DNA of 64,000 nucleotides from Natronosalvus sp042663485 (GTDB taxonomy: Archaea; Halobacteriota; Halobacteria; Halobacteriales; Natrialbaceae), in the NCBI GenBank assembly GCA_042663485.1, contig JBHTAF010000001.1. One strand, given 5' to 3'. Shown one piece after another: positions 29,639 to 37,993 of the stretch; within the stretch, counting starts at the first letter, position 1, and the number at the start of each line of letters is the position of its first letter. The notes beneath the pieces were generated by a model that made no database searches, was not told the DNA's origin, and worked only from the letters and a program-made list of their open reading frames with translations. Both the position numbers and the translations under genes were made by a program.

Positions 29639-29926
29639 GTGGAAATCGAGCACGTTGGCTATATACGTTCACTGGTAAGAACGACGAGAGCGACGGGTGC
29701 ACACACTGCGCCGCTCGAGCAGCTCGCCGACGCCGTCGCCGTCCACGAGGGCGGTCGATCGCCGGATCGACTCGAGCGCGTCGCCACCGCGTTACACCAC
29801 GCCCACCTGCCGAAACTGGCCGACGCCAACGTCGTCACCTACGACCGCGAAATCAGCCGCGTGGAACGACTGCCGGCCGCCGCACAGCTCGACCCGTTCC
29901 TCGAGTTGGTCGACGACGAGTACTAG
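29639..29926 (+). pseudogene. DUF7344-like winged-helix fragment
   Basis: A 95-residue frame with the second half of a haloarchaeal winged-helix domain: LEQLADAVAVHE, then VATALHHAHLPKLADANVVTYDRE, the pattern I recall from DUF7344 proteins. The usual first helix (an ERRR-xxL-xxL pattern) is missing, the only start is a GTG at 29639 in unlike sequence, and a TATA-like CTATATA (about 29659) falls inside the frame. This suggests an N-terminally truncated gene, though a short leaderless product cannot be excluded. It follows valS by 70 bases. Confidence 0.5.
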
Positions 29927-29933
29927 CTGACTG

Positions 29934-29945
29934 CCGTTTTTCCGT
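29934..29945. terminator. T-rich end between convergent genes
   Basis: CCGTTTTTCCG sits in the 19-base space between the winged-helix fragment and the DUF1405 gene, whose 3' ends meet here. A T-run after a stop codon is the usual haloarchaeal termination signal. Confidence 0.4.
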
Positions 29946-30641
29946 TCACTGGGCCGCGGCCTGCCGCGCCGTTTCGCACAGTTTCGCACGCGTCGCCAGC
30001 GCCAGAAACAGCGCCAGCAGCGTGACAGTTACCTCACCAGCGCCGATGATGCCCAGCGCGTCAGCCCCGAGGTACATCGGTTCCGTTCGCTCGAGCGGGA
30101 TCGCCGTGTGGTGGAGGTCGCCAACGACGGGGACGAAGTAATCCAGGACGAGGTTGACGCCGTAGTACGCGAGCGCGACGGCGATGGCCCAGACGGGAAA
30201 GTCAGTAATTCGGTGGAGGACGAACGCCTGGACGACCATCGCGAGGTGGCTCCAGAAGAGGAAGTGGAACATCAACGGGTCGAGGTAGCTGTAAGCGTCC
30301 CAGAAGGCGAGCAGCGTGTAGGGCGTCCAGAGTCCGAGGATGATGTTTCCGAAGAAGGCGATGGCGGTGAGCCAGGGCTGTTCGTAACCGAGTTTCCAGG
30401 CGCCGATAGCCAGTGCGATGGCCAGCGTTGCCAGTGGGCTATCGGGAACGAACGGCCACATAACGGGCGACGTCGACAGGAGCTGGGCCTGATAGTACCA
30501 GAACCCGAAGACCGTCCCCGCGAGGTTGATCGCGACCACGAGCCACGCGAACCGGAGCCCCAGGTCCTCGAGCGCCGTCGGCACCGGCGCCAGGTATCGC
30601 GGGAGCGGCTGGCGGTCGGCCACTCGCGTGTGTGCTGTCAT
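29946..30641 (-). CDS. DUF1405 family membrane protein
   Basis: A 231-residue protein with six or so membrane helices. FAWLVVAINLAGTVFGFWYY, then YEQPWLTAIAFFGNIILG with WTPYTLL, match my memory of DUF1405 (YpjA-like) proteins, which are widespread in archaea and Bacilli and of unknown function. A soluble N-terminus of ~25 residues and a short basic C-terminus lie outside the membrane. It is expressed singly, away from the following small membrane protein gene. Confidence 0.8.
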   Translation of the reverse strand: MTAHTRVADRQPLPRYLAPVPTALEDLGLRFAWLVVAINLAGTVFGFWYYQAQLLSTSPVMWPFVPDSPLATLAIALAIGAWKLGYEQPWLTAIAFFGNIILGLWTPYTLLAFWDAYSYLDPLMFHFLFWSHLAMVVQAFVLHRITDFPVWAIAVALAYYGVNLVLDYFVPVVGDLHHTAIPLERTEPMYLGADALGIIGAGEVTVTLLALFLALATRAKLCETARQAAAQ

Positions 30642-30866
30642 CGCTACCGACCACGAAGACGGGGTGCAAAACGATAGCGGTCCGTCCCTTCGGTGTCCGA
30701 ACCCGTCGACTGCTCGCTCGAATCGAGCGCCCGGTCGTCGAACGGAGTGCAGTTACGTCGGGACGACGGTATAGTGGGACGACGGCACAACGGTGAAACG
30801 GCGGAGACGGCGGTACGGCAGAACGGTGGGCGAGGTATGGCGGAGACGACAGGAGCGCGTGCGAGT

Positions 30867-30876
30867 CCTTTATGTG
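30867..30876 (+). promoter_or_regulatory. TATA-like box before the 48-residue membrane protein
   Basis: CCTTTATGTG lies about 27 bases before the ATG at 30899. It supports the reality of the very small gene that follows. Confidence 0.45.
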
Positions 30877-30898
30877 CCCGCCGTCTGAATATCAACCA

Positions 30899-31045
30899 AT
30901 GAAATCCGATGGATCGTCAATGGCTGGCGAGGATCGAACGTTCACCCGCGAGATCATGTTCGTCATGCTCCTGTGGATCGTCGCCGTCGTCGCCGCCGGT
31001 ATCGTCCTGATCCTCTTCCGAGACGTGCTGACCGGCCTGTTCTGA
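30899..31045 (+). CDS. Small single-helix membrane protein (48 residues)
   Basis: ATG 30899 to TGA 31045 encodes a polar N-terminus of ~18 residues and one long hydrophobic helix (FVMLLWIVAVVAAGIVLILF) followed by RDVLTGLF. The codon bias matches the neighbours and there is a TATA-like box at the right distance. Function is unknown; the single helix could make it a subunit or regulator of a larger membrane complex. Confidence 0.6.
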   Translation: MKSDGSSMAGEDRTFTREIMFVMLLWIVAVVAAGIVLILFRDVLTGLF

Positions 31046-31146
31046 GGCGACTCACATCCGACGCAACGCGCCTCGAGGGCAGACTCGACGAGTCGAGGGC
31101 CCTGTCATCGGCTTCCTTCGTCGATCACCGATCAGCCCTCGAGCGA

Positions 31147-31299
31147 TCAGAGCATTCGATACCGGAACGAGAGGTAGACGATCACGAAGACGAACGCGCT
31201 CGCGAAGAGGTACTCGCCGGTCGTAATCGCGTAGACGAGCGCCCCCGCGTTGAGCGCGATGCCGAAGAGGTAGACCGGTCCCAGCCGATCGGTGTTCAT
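31147..31299 (-). CDS. Small two-helix membrane protein (50 residues)
   Basis: The open frame starts at 31425, but the membrane protein proper begins at the ATG at 31299 (MNTDRLGPVYLFGIALNAG). Two helices cover most of the chain, with LGPVYLFGIALNAGALVYAI as the first and FASAFVFVIVYLSF as the second. The upstream extension is Arg-rich and unlike the rest. It is convergent with the 48-residue membrane protein gene. Function unknown. Confidence 0.55.
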   Translation of the reverse strand: MNTDRLGPVYLFGIALNAGALVYAITTGEYLFASAFVFVIVYLSFRYRML

Positions 31300-31476
31300 A
31301 CGCCTCTCACCCGACGGGGTGGCTCGAGTCGGTCGGTCACCAGTCTGTCGACGGTCATCATCGCTCTCTCGAGAGGCCAGAGACCTCAATCCGTCGGTCG
31401 GCGGCCACCGAGAGCGCCGGACCAACCGGTGTAGCTGTGCCAGCGGCGAGCCGAGCAGGTCCCTGCCCGTCCGTGG

Positions 31477-31965
31477 TCATCGGTCACCGGTTCCACTCGA
31501 GGCCAGGGAAACCTCGAAGACGCCGGCGATCAGGCCCGCCAGCCCCAGTAGAAGCAGGCCGGCGAGGCCGGTGACGACGACGGGTTCGCGTTGCGACGTC
31601 GTCAGGAGAATCGAAACGGCGAGGAGCGTAGAGAGCGCGCCCACGACGCCGAGAGCGCCGGCGACGCCGGGGCGCACCCACGCGAGGCCGGAATCGGGAA
31701 CCCAAGCGCGACCACGAACGAGAGACGCGACCGCCGCCCCCGTGAGTCCGAGCACGAGAACGTAGGCGACAAACAGGATCGAGGAAGTGGCGTCCGCGAA
31801 CTCGACGGCGACGGCCTCCTCGAGGACGCCGAACCCCACCAGGATGAGGTAGCCTGGGATCTGCAGGGGCTGAAACGACGTCGAGAGGGCGAGGGCGTAC
31901 AGACCGCCGAAGACGACCGTCGGGACGACGGCGTCGCGAACGAACGTGCGTTGGCGTGCGTGCAT
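31477..31965 (-). CDS. Haloarchaeal membrane protein, about five helices
   Basis: A 162-residue hydrophobic protein with about five membrane helices, including VVPTVVFGGLYALAL, then SILFVAYVLVLGLTGAAVASL, and a Leu/Ala/Gly-rich C-terminal pair. I recognise no family and see no catalytic residues in the helices. It lies upstream of and divergent from ileS; the 133 bases between hold the ileS TATA-like box. Confidence 0.65.
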   Translation of the reverse strand: MHARQRTFVRDAVVPTVVFGGLYALALSTSFQPLQIPGYLILVGFGVLEEAVAVEFADATSSILFVAYVLVLGLTGAAVASLVRGRAWVPDSGLAWVRPGVAGALGVVGALSTLLAVSILLTTSQREPVVVTGLAGLLLLGLAGLIAGVFEVSLASSGTGDR

Positions 31966-32068
31966 CGGTTACGTGTGCGCTCTCCGACAGCAAAGGTGTA
32001 CTGTCCGCTCCTCGCCCGAGCGTCCCTCACGGTTCCGATCCGGCAGATCAGTCTGCCCAACCGATTCC

Positions 32069-32078
32069 TCTTTACTCC
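32069..32078 (+). promoter_or_regulatory. TATA-like box before ileS
   Basis: TCTTTACTCC lies about 21-30 bases before the ileS ATG at 32099, with no ribosome-binding site between. Confidence 0.45.
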
Positions 32079-32098
32079 CGGAGTGATTCACCACGGGT

Positions 32099-35000
32099 AT
32101 GAGCCGGTTCGAGGAGGTGGACGACCAGTACGATCCCCACGCACTCGAGGAGCGCGTGTTCGACTACTGGGACGAGGTCGACGCCTACGAGCGAACGAAG
32201 CAGCATCGCGCCGACGGCGAGTCGTTCTTCTTCGTCGACGGCCCGCCGTACACCTCCGGGGCGGCCCACATGGGCACGACCTGGAACAAGAGTCTCAAAG
32301 ATCTCTACATCCGCTTCAAGCGGATGCAGGGGTACGACGTCACCGACCGGCCGGGCTACGACATGCACGGCCTGCCCATCGAGACGAAAGTCGAGGAGGA
32401 ACTCGGCTTCGAGAACAAGAAGGACATCGAGGCCTACGGCGAGGAGAACTTCATCGAGGCGTGCAAGGAGTACGCCGACGAGCAACTCGAGGGCCTGCAG
32501 TCGGACTTCAAGTCCTTCGGCGTCTGGATGGACTGGGACGATCCCTACAAGACGGTGAATCCCGAGTACATGGAGGCCGCCTGGTGGGGCTTTTCGAAGG
32601 CCGCCGAGCGCGGGCTGGTCGAGCAGGGTCAGCGCTCCATCTCGCAGTGTCCCCGGTGTGAAACCGGCCTCGCGAACAACGAGGTTGAGTACGAAGACGT
32701 CGAGGATCCCTCGATCTACGTGAAATTCGATCTCGCCGATCGCGAGGGATCGATCGTCATCTGGACGACCACCCCGTGGACCATCCCCGCGAACGCCTTC
32801 ACTGCGGTCGATCCGGACCTCGAGTACGTGGGCGTTCGCGCCGAACGAGAGGGCGAGAGCGAGGTTCTCTACGTCGCCGAGGCCTGCCTCGAGGGCGTCC
32901 TGAAGAAGGGGCGCTACGAGGACTACGAGATCCTCGAGGAACTCACCGGCGAGGAGATGATCGGCTGGGAGTACGAACACCCCCTCGCCGAGGAGGTGCC
33001 CGACCACGCGAGCCACGAGGGCGCCCACCAGGTGTACGCCGCGGACTACGTCGAGGCCGACCGCACGGGACTCGTCCACTCCGCGCCCGGCCACGGTGAG
33101 GAGGACTTTACCCGAGGACGGGAACTCGGCTTCCCGATCTTCTGTCCCGTCGGCAGCGACGGCGTCTACACCGAGGAAGGCGGGAAGTACGCGGGCCAGT
33201 TCGTCAAGGAGGCCGACGAGGAGATCACCGCCGACCTCGAGGCAAACGGCGCCCTCCTCGCCTCGGAGACGGTCACCCACAGCTACGGCCACTGCTGGCG
33301 CTGTGACACCGGCATCATCCAGATCGTCACCGACCAGTGGTTCATCACGATCACGGACGTCAAGGACGAACTCCTCGAGAACATCGAGGACAGCGAGTGG
33401 TTCCCGGACTGGGCCCGCGACAACCGGTTCCGTGACTTCGTCGAGGACGCCCCCGACTGGAACGTCTCCCGCCAGCGCTACTGGGGCATCCCGATCCCGA
33501 TCTGGACGCCTGAGGGACGGGACGACGGCGAGGACATGATCGTCGTCAGCACCCGCGAGGAACTCGCCGAGCGCGTCGACCAGGATGTCGATCCCGAAAC
33601 AGTAGACCTCCACAAGGACGTCGTCGACGACCTCACGATCACCGAGGACGGGACGACTTACACCCGCGTGCCCGACGTCTTCGACGTCTGGCTCGACTCC
33701 TCAGTGGCGTCGTGGGGTACCCTCAACTTCCCCGGTGAGCAGGAGGAATTCGACGAACTCTGGCCCGCCGACTTCATCCTCGAGGCCCACGACCAGACGC
33801 GGGGCTGGTTCTGGTCCCAACTGGGGATGGGCACCGCCGCGATGGGCGAAATTCCCTACGACAAGGTGCTGATGCACGGCCACGCGCTGGACGAGGACGG
33901 CCGGAAGATGTCCAAATCGGTCGGGAACGTCGTCGAACCCCAGGAAGCGATCGAGCGCCACGGCTCCGACGCGATGCGGATGTTCCTGCTCTCGGCGAAC
34001 CCGCAGGGCGAGGACATGCGCTTCTCGTGGGACGGCATGCGGACGATGGCGAACCACCTCCGGACGCTCTGGAACGTGTTCCGGTTCCCGCTGCCGTACA
34101 TGCGACTGGACGGGTTCGATCCGAGCGAGACGGGGCTGGACGAGGTCGATTCGGACCTCGAGCTGGTCGACGAGTGGGTCCTCGCCCGCCTCCAGTCCAC
34201 GAAGGACGAGATGACCGAGCACCTCGAGCAGTTCCGCCAGGACCGGGCACTCGAGACGCTGCTCGAGTTCCTCGTCGAGGACGTCTCCCGGTTCTACGTT
34301 CAGGCGGTCCGCGAGCGCATGTGGGACGAATCGGACAGCCCCTCGAAGGCGGCCGCGTACGCGACGATCTACCGCGTTCTCCGCGAGGTCGTGGTGCTGC
34401 TCGCACCCTACGCGCCGTTCGTCACCGAGGAGATCTACGGCACCCTCACGGGCGACGACGGCCACCCGACGGTCCACATGGAGGACTGGCCCGCGGTCGA
34501 GGAGTACTGGGCCGATCCCGAACTCGAGACCGACGTGGCCTACGTCCGCGCCATCGAGGAGGCGGGGGCGAACGCCCGCCAGCAGGCCGGGCGAAAGCTC
34601 CGCTGGCCCGTCCCGCGCGTGGTCGTCGCCGCAGACGACGAACGCGCCGTCGAGGCCGTCGAGCGCCACGAGTCCCTCGTGGCCGATCGGCTCAACGCCC
34701 GCGCGGTTGAGCTCGTCGGCCCCGGCCAGCAGTGGGGCGAACTCGCCTACAGCGCCGAGGCGGACATGAGCGAACTCGGCCCCGCCTTCGGCGGCCGCGC
34801 CGGCGAAGTCATGAACGCGCTCAACGAAGCCCGGATCGAAGAGCCGAGCCTCGAGGCGCTCGAGGCGGCCGTCTCGGACGCACTGGAGGGCGAGGAACTG
34901 ACCGAGGAGATGGTCTCGTTCGTCACCCAGACGCCCGACGACGTGGCCGGTACCGCGTTCGGCCTCGACGGCGACGACAAGGGCGTCGTCTACGTCGACG

Positions 35001-35308
35001 CCTCGCTCACCGACGACATCGAGAGCGAGGGCTACGCCCGTGAGGTCATCCGACGCGTCCAGGAAATGCGCAAAGAACTCGACCTGGACGTCGAGGAGCG
35101 CATCGCGCTCGAGATCGAGATCGAGGACGACCGCGTGTCCGACCTCGTCCGCCAGCGCGAGGACCTGATCCGCGAGGAGGTCCGCGCCGAGGCGCTTCGA
35201 GCGGTCGAGGCGGACGGCCCCGACGCCTACCAGAAGACGTGGGACGTCGAGGGTGTGAGGATGGAGTTGGCGCTCGAGCCGGTTGCGGCGGCGGAAGCGT
35301 CGGACTGA
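32099..35308 (+). CDS. ileS: Isoleucyl-tRNA synthetase
   Basis: A 1069-residue class I synthetase for tRNA-Ile. The HIGH motif is H57-M-G-T60 (SGAAHMGTTWNKSLKDLYI), followed by GYDMHGLPIETKVE, the CP1 editing domain (WTTTPWTIPANAF), CPRCETGLAN, WDSSVASWG-like strand W-L-D-S-S, and KMSKS at 603-607. The anticodon-binding helices and a C-terminal extension complete the archaeal/eukaryal-type IleRS. The last 15 codons reappear in altered form 180 bases downstream. It is monocistronic, ending at a strong hairpin terminator. Confidence 0.97.
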   Translation: MSRFEEVDDQYDPHALEERVFDYWDEVDAYERTKQHRADGESFFFVDGPPYTSGAAHMGTTWNKSLKDLYIRFKRMQGYDVTDRPGYDMHGLPIETKVEEELGFENKKDIEAYGEENFIEACKEYADEQLEGLQSDFKSFGVWMDWDDPYKTVNPEYMEAAWWGFSKAAERGLVEQGQRSISQCPRCETGLANNEVEYEDVEDPSIYVKFDLADREGSIVIWTTTPWTIPANAFTAVDPDLEYVGVRAEREGESEVLYVAEACLEGVLKKGRYEDYEILEELTGEEMIGWEYEHPLAEEVPDHASHEGAHQVYAADYVEADRTGLVHSAPGHGEEDFTRGRELGFPIFCPVGSDGVYTEEGGKYAGQFVKEADEEITADLEANGALLASETVTHSYGHCWRCDTGIIQIVTDQWFITITDVKDELLENIEDSEWFPDWARDNRFRDFVEDAPDWNVSRQRYWGIPIPIWTPEGRDDGEDMIVVSTREELAERVDQDVDPETVDLHKDVVDDLTITEDGTTYTRVPDVFDVWLDSSVASWGTLNFPGEQEEFDELWPADFILEAHDQTRGWFWSQLGMGTAAMGEIPYDKVLMHGHALDEDGRKMSKSVGNVVEPQEAIERHGSDAMRMFLLSANPQGEDMRFSWDGMRTMANHLRTLWNVFRFPLPYMRLDGFDPSETGLDEVDSDLELVDEWVLARLQSTKDEMTEHLEQFRQDRALETLLEFLVEDVSRFYVQAVRERMWDESDSPSKAAAYATIYRVLREVVVLLAPYAPFVTEEIYGTLTGDDGHPTVHMEDWPAVEEYWADPELETDVAYVRAIEEAGANARQQAGRKLRWPVPRVVVAADDERAVEAVERHESLVADRLNARAVELVGPGQQWGELAYSAEADMSELGPAFGGRAGEVMNALNEARIEEPSLEALEAAVSDALEGEELTEEMVSFVTQTPDDVAGTAFGLDGDDKGVVYVDASLTDDIESEGYAREVIRRVQEMRKELDLDVEERIALEIEIEDDRVSDLVRQREDLIREEVRAEALRAVEADGPDAYQKTWDVEGVRMELALEPVAAAEASD

Positions 35309-35310
35309 GC
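35251..35310 (+). repeat. Direct repeat, copy 1: 3' end of ileS
   Basis: The last 15 codons of ileS (from ATG 35261, protein MELALEPVAAAEASD) plus the stop recur 179 bases downstream as MDLALEPVAAAEASN with a stop. The two differ at 6 of 48 bases, four of the differences being silent. See the paired entry. Confidence 0.85.
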
Positions 35311-35332
35311 AGCTCGGGAGCGATCTCGGACA

Positions 35333-35367
35333 CGGAACGCGAGCGGAAGCGAGCGTTCCGCCTTTTT
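35333..35367 (+). terminator. Hairpin terminator after ileS
   Basis: CGGAACGC and GCGTTCCG form a perfect 8-bp stem with a 12-base loop, followed by CCTTTTT. This looks like an intrinsic terminator 24 bases after the ileS stop codon, and it lies between the two copies of the ileS tail. Confidence 0.6.
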
Positions 35368-35428
35368 GGGCCAGATTTTTGCGCGAGTGGTGAGAACGCA
35401 CCACGTTTGAACCCGAGTGGAAAAAGGT

Positions 35429-35489
35429 GGGTGTCGACGATGGATCTGGCGCTCGAGCCAGTGGCGGCCGCGGAAGCGTCGAACTGAGC
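35429..35489 (+). repeat. Direct repeat, copy 2: diverged ileS tail
   Basis: Starting at ATG 35440, a 15-codon frame with a TGA at 35485 repeats the end of IleRS with two conservative changes (Glu to Asp, Asp to Asn) and four silent changes. The reading frame and codon positions are kept, so this piece diverged while still part of a coding ileS. There is no ileS sequence before it. It is probably a recombination or integration scar, not a gene. Confidence 0.8.
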
Positions 35490-35565
35490 GACTCGAGGCC
35501 TACTATCGCCGGTCGTATCCGACGGCTAACGAAAGCTGATAGTCGTGGCGAGCGAAGGATCGTTC

Positions 35566-36366
35566 ATGTCCGCCCGACCGGCCGTGTTGCTGACGAACGA
35601 CGACGGGATCGAGGCGACGGGAATCCGGGCGCTCTACGACGCCCTCGAGCCCGTCGCGGACGTGACGATGGTCGCACCCGCCACCGACCGGAGCGGCATG
35701 TCCCGGAGCGACTCCAGGGCGTTCACCGTCGAGGAGCGAGCGGAGGGCTACGCCGTCGACGGCACCCCGGTCGACTGCGTCCACTTCGCCCGGGGCAAAC
35801 TCGAGCGGGAGTTCGACGTCGTCGTCTCCGGCTGTAACGACAGCCCGAACCTCGGCGCGCACAAGATCGAGCGCTCGGGGACGGTCTGTGCGGCCATCGA
35901 GGCCGGCTTCCTCGGCCTGCCGGGAATCGCCCTCTCGCTGTACGACTCCGTGACGGGGAGCCGCGAGTTCGTCCGCGACGAGTACGCCGACGCCGAGCGG
36001 ATCACCCGATACCTGGTCCGGGAAACTCTCGAACTCGGCGACCGACGGCCGTTCGACTACCTCAACGTCAACGTGCCCGCCGGCGAGTCCGACCCGCGGA
36101 TCAGGATCACGGAGCCGACCTACCACTTCGACGTGCGGATCGACGAGCGGCCGGACGGCACCTACCGCGCCTGGGATCACTTCTACGACCCGCTGGACCC
36201 GAGCGTGGACGTCGATCTGACCGATCCCGTCGGCACCGATCGCCGGGCCGTCGCCGACGGCGAAGTGTCGATCACGCCGCTGTTCGTCGACCACCGGACG
36301 CCTGAACCCGACGCGCTCGAGTCGCTGGCGAGCGGCTACTCGAGCGACGGTGAGGGACGTCGCTAG
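35566..36366 (+). CDS. surE: 5'/3'-nucleotidase SurE
   Basis: A 266-residue metal-dependent phosphatase acting on nucleoside monophosphates (and often polyphosphate). The N-terminal signature VLLTNDDGIEATG supplies the metal-binding Asp-Asp; MVAPATDRSGMS and VSGCNDSPNLG complete the active site. I chose ATG 35566 because the N-terminal strand starts at once (MSARPAVLLTNDDG); an upstream GTG at 35545 adds only seven polar residues. It is cytosolic and convergent with samp2. Confidence 0.95.
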   Translation: MSARPAVLLTNDDGIEATGIRALYDALEPVADVTMVAPATDRSGMSRSDSRAFTVEERAEGYAVDGTPVDCVHFARGKLEREFDVVVSGCNDSPNLGAHKIERSGTVCAAIEAGFLGLPGIALSLYDSVTGSREFVRDEYADAERITRYLVRETLELGDRRPFDYLNVNVPAGESDPRIRITEPTYHFDVRIDERPDGTYRAWDHFYDPLDPSVDVDLTDPVGTDRRAVADGEVSITPLFVDHRTPEPDALESLASGYSSDGEGRR

Positions 36367-36400
36367 GCGGTTCGATCGGTCGCCTGACCCTCGCAAGAAA

Positions 36401-36419
36401 TACTATAGAAAGTATAGTA
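36401..36419. repeat. 19-bp palindrome TACTATA-N5-TATAGTA, copy 1
   Basis: TACTATAGAAAGTATAGTA is a perfect 7-bp inverted repeat with a 5-base spacer in a short A+T-rich island. It lies between the convergent ends of surE and samp2. The same arms and spacing recur at 60532. It could be a dimeric-regulator operator, a terminator hairpin shared by both genes, or the residue of a mobile element. Confidence 0.6.
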
Positions 36420-36458
36420 ATACTTCGAGAGAGCGAACTCTCGAGCCAGTGATCCAAA

Positions 36459-36683
36459 CTACCCGCCCTTGATCAACCGCAGGACGGTCATCGTCTCGGC
36501 GTCGATCGGCTGATCTTCGGGTACCGGGCGACCGTCGACGAGGACGCTCACCTCGTGGGGGCTGAGGTCCACGGCGGCGAGAGCGTCGGCGTAGGTGGGG
36601 ACGTCGCCGTCGTACTCGAGGGCCGCGAACTCGAGTTCTCTCGTCCCCTCGCCTTTGACGTCGACAGTTACGCGGTCAGGCAT
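36459..36683 (-). CDS. samp2: Ubiquitin-like small archaeal modifier protein, SAMP2 type
   Basis: A 74-residue beta-grasp protein ending in Gly-Gly (LRLIKGG), the C-terminus that is adenylated by an E1-like enzyme and then linked to lysines or used as a sulphur carrier for tRNA thiolation. DLSPHEVSVLVDGRPVPEDQ matches SAMP2 as I remember it; Lys72 just before the Gly-Gly corresponds to the chain-forming region. The ATG at 36683 was taken because the 11 upstream residues are not part of the fold. Confidence 0.9.
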   Translation of the reverse strand: MPDRVTVDVKGEGTRELEFAALEYDGDVPTYADALAAVDLSPHEVSVLVDGRPVPEDQPIDAETMTVLRLIKGG

Positions 36684-36737
36684 TCGTGTTCGGCTCGAGG
36701 TTGCCGGTGCGAGCACTTGAGCGCGTCGCTCGCGTTC

Positions 36738-37829
36738 TCACGCGGTGGCGTCGCCGGGCTCCGGGTGACCGGTGTCGGTGGTCGATTGTCTGACCCGACG
36801 GCGGTGAGCGAGCAGCCCACCGACGAGCGCCCCAAGGCCGAGGAGCGTGATCAGCAGGTTCAGGAACCAGCCGACGAACGGTACCAGCCCGACGAGGGCG
36901 CCGGCGACCAGGCCGACCACCAGCGCGAGCCAGCGGTTGTGGACGTCCGCGAACGAGAGCGCCCACGCGGCGACGGCGAATCGGCCGTAGACAACCCCGA
37001 TCCAGACGAGGAAAGCGAACGCCAGCGCTCCCACGAGCGAGAGCGGAATGCCGATCACGGTCAGCGCGACGGCGATCAGGAGAATCGGGACGCCGATCAG
37101 CACCGCGAGTCCGATCAACCCCGTTCGCACTGGCTCAGCCGCGACTCGAGCGGCGACTCCGTCCGAAAACCGAGGGAAGAGCGACAGCAGGACCGCCCCC
37201 AGCAGCAAGTTCGCCGCCAGCGCGTAGGCGGCTGCGATCCACGAGGCCAGGGGGAGGACCACGGGTGCGAGATCGACGCCGAGGCTCGAGTCCCGGGTAA
37301 TCTCGCCCGCGACGGCGCCAGTGTTGCCCTGTAGGTCGCCGTCGTACCGGAGATCGCCCTCGACGGCCGCCGACTCCCCGAGGGTGATCGTTTCGGCGCC
37401 GATCGTCGCGTCGCCCGCAATCGTCCCGTCGATGGTCACCGTCCCAGCGCCGACCTCGAGGGAGCCATCCACGATGCCGCTCTCGCCGATCTCGAGGGTA
37501 CCCGCGGCGCCGGCGATGCTGCCACCGACGTGCCCGTCTATCTGGACCGTCCCGCCGACCGCATTGACGTCCCCGCGAACCTCGCCGCGCTCGGCGACGA
37601 TCACGTTTCCGGAGACCGCGTTCACGTCGCCCGTGACGGTCCCTTCGACGACCACGTTCCCCGAGATGGCGTTGACCTCGTCGACAGTTTCGTCCTCGGC
37701 GACGACGACGTTGCCGCCGACCCCGTTTTCGGACTGCGCCAGCGCCACGCCGGGTACGAGCGCGAGGACGAGCAGCGTCGCGATGGCGACAACGACGATA
37801 CGAGTCGACAATTGAGATTTAGTTGACAT
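36738..37829 (-). CDS. Exported bactofilin-like (polymer-forming) domain on a four-helix membrane anchor
   Basis: A 363-residue protein. A signal peptide (residues 1-31, ending GVALA-QS) is followed by ~160 residues of short Gly/Val repeats (NAISGNVVVEGTVTGDVNAV), the right-handed beta-helix pattern of bactofilins. Four membrane helices and a His/Arg-rich tail complete it. Topology puts the beta-helix outside the cell, unlike cytoplasmic bactofilins. Role is unknown; cell-surface scaffolding is inference. It is divergent from rfcS. Confidence 0.8.
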   Translation of the reverse strand: MSTKSQLSTRIVVVAIATLLVLALVPGVALAQSENGVGGNVVVAEDETVDEVNAISGNVVVEGTVTGDVNAVSGNVIVAERGEVRGDVNAVGGTVQIDGHVGGSIAGAAGTLEIGESGIVDGSLEVGAGTVTIDGTIAGDATIGAETITLGESAAVEGDLRYDGDLQGNTGAVAGEITRDSSLGVDLAPVVLPLASWIAAAYALAANLLLGAVLLSLFPRFSDGVAARVAAEPVRTGLIGLAVLIGVPILLIAVALTVIGIPLSLVGALAFAFLVWIGVVYGRFAVAAWALSFADVHNRWLALVVGLVAGALVGLVPFVGWFLNLLITLLGLGALVGGLLAHRRRVRQSTTDTGHPEPGDATA

Positions 37830-37962
37830 ATTACCAGTAGCTAGTACGCCATGCTCGACGATAAAACACCACTGCAGGTCCCGTTGGCGGAGCCGATTGA
37901 GGTCGCCGTCTCTCCTCCCGAGTGGCGCGATCGCGTCGCCAGCGCAAACACCGCTTCGGTCG

Positions 37963-37970
37963 TTTTATTG
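37963..37970 (+). promoter_or_regulatory. TATA-like box before rfcS
   Basis: TTTTATTG lies 24-31 bases before the rfcS ATG at 37994, fitting a leaderless transcript. Confidence 0.5.
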
Positions 37971-37993
37971 CCGGCGCTCCCCTCGTCGGGGAC

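Noticed and set aside
31591..32661. A 356-codon + strand frame running into ileS
   Set aside because: It overlaps ileS in another frame and a minus-strand membrane gene; Arg-rich shadow composition.
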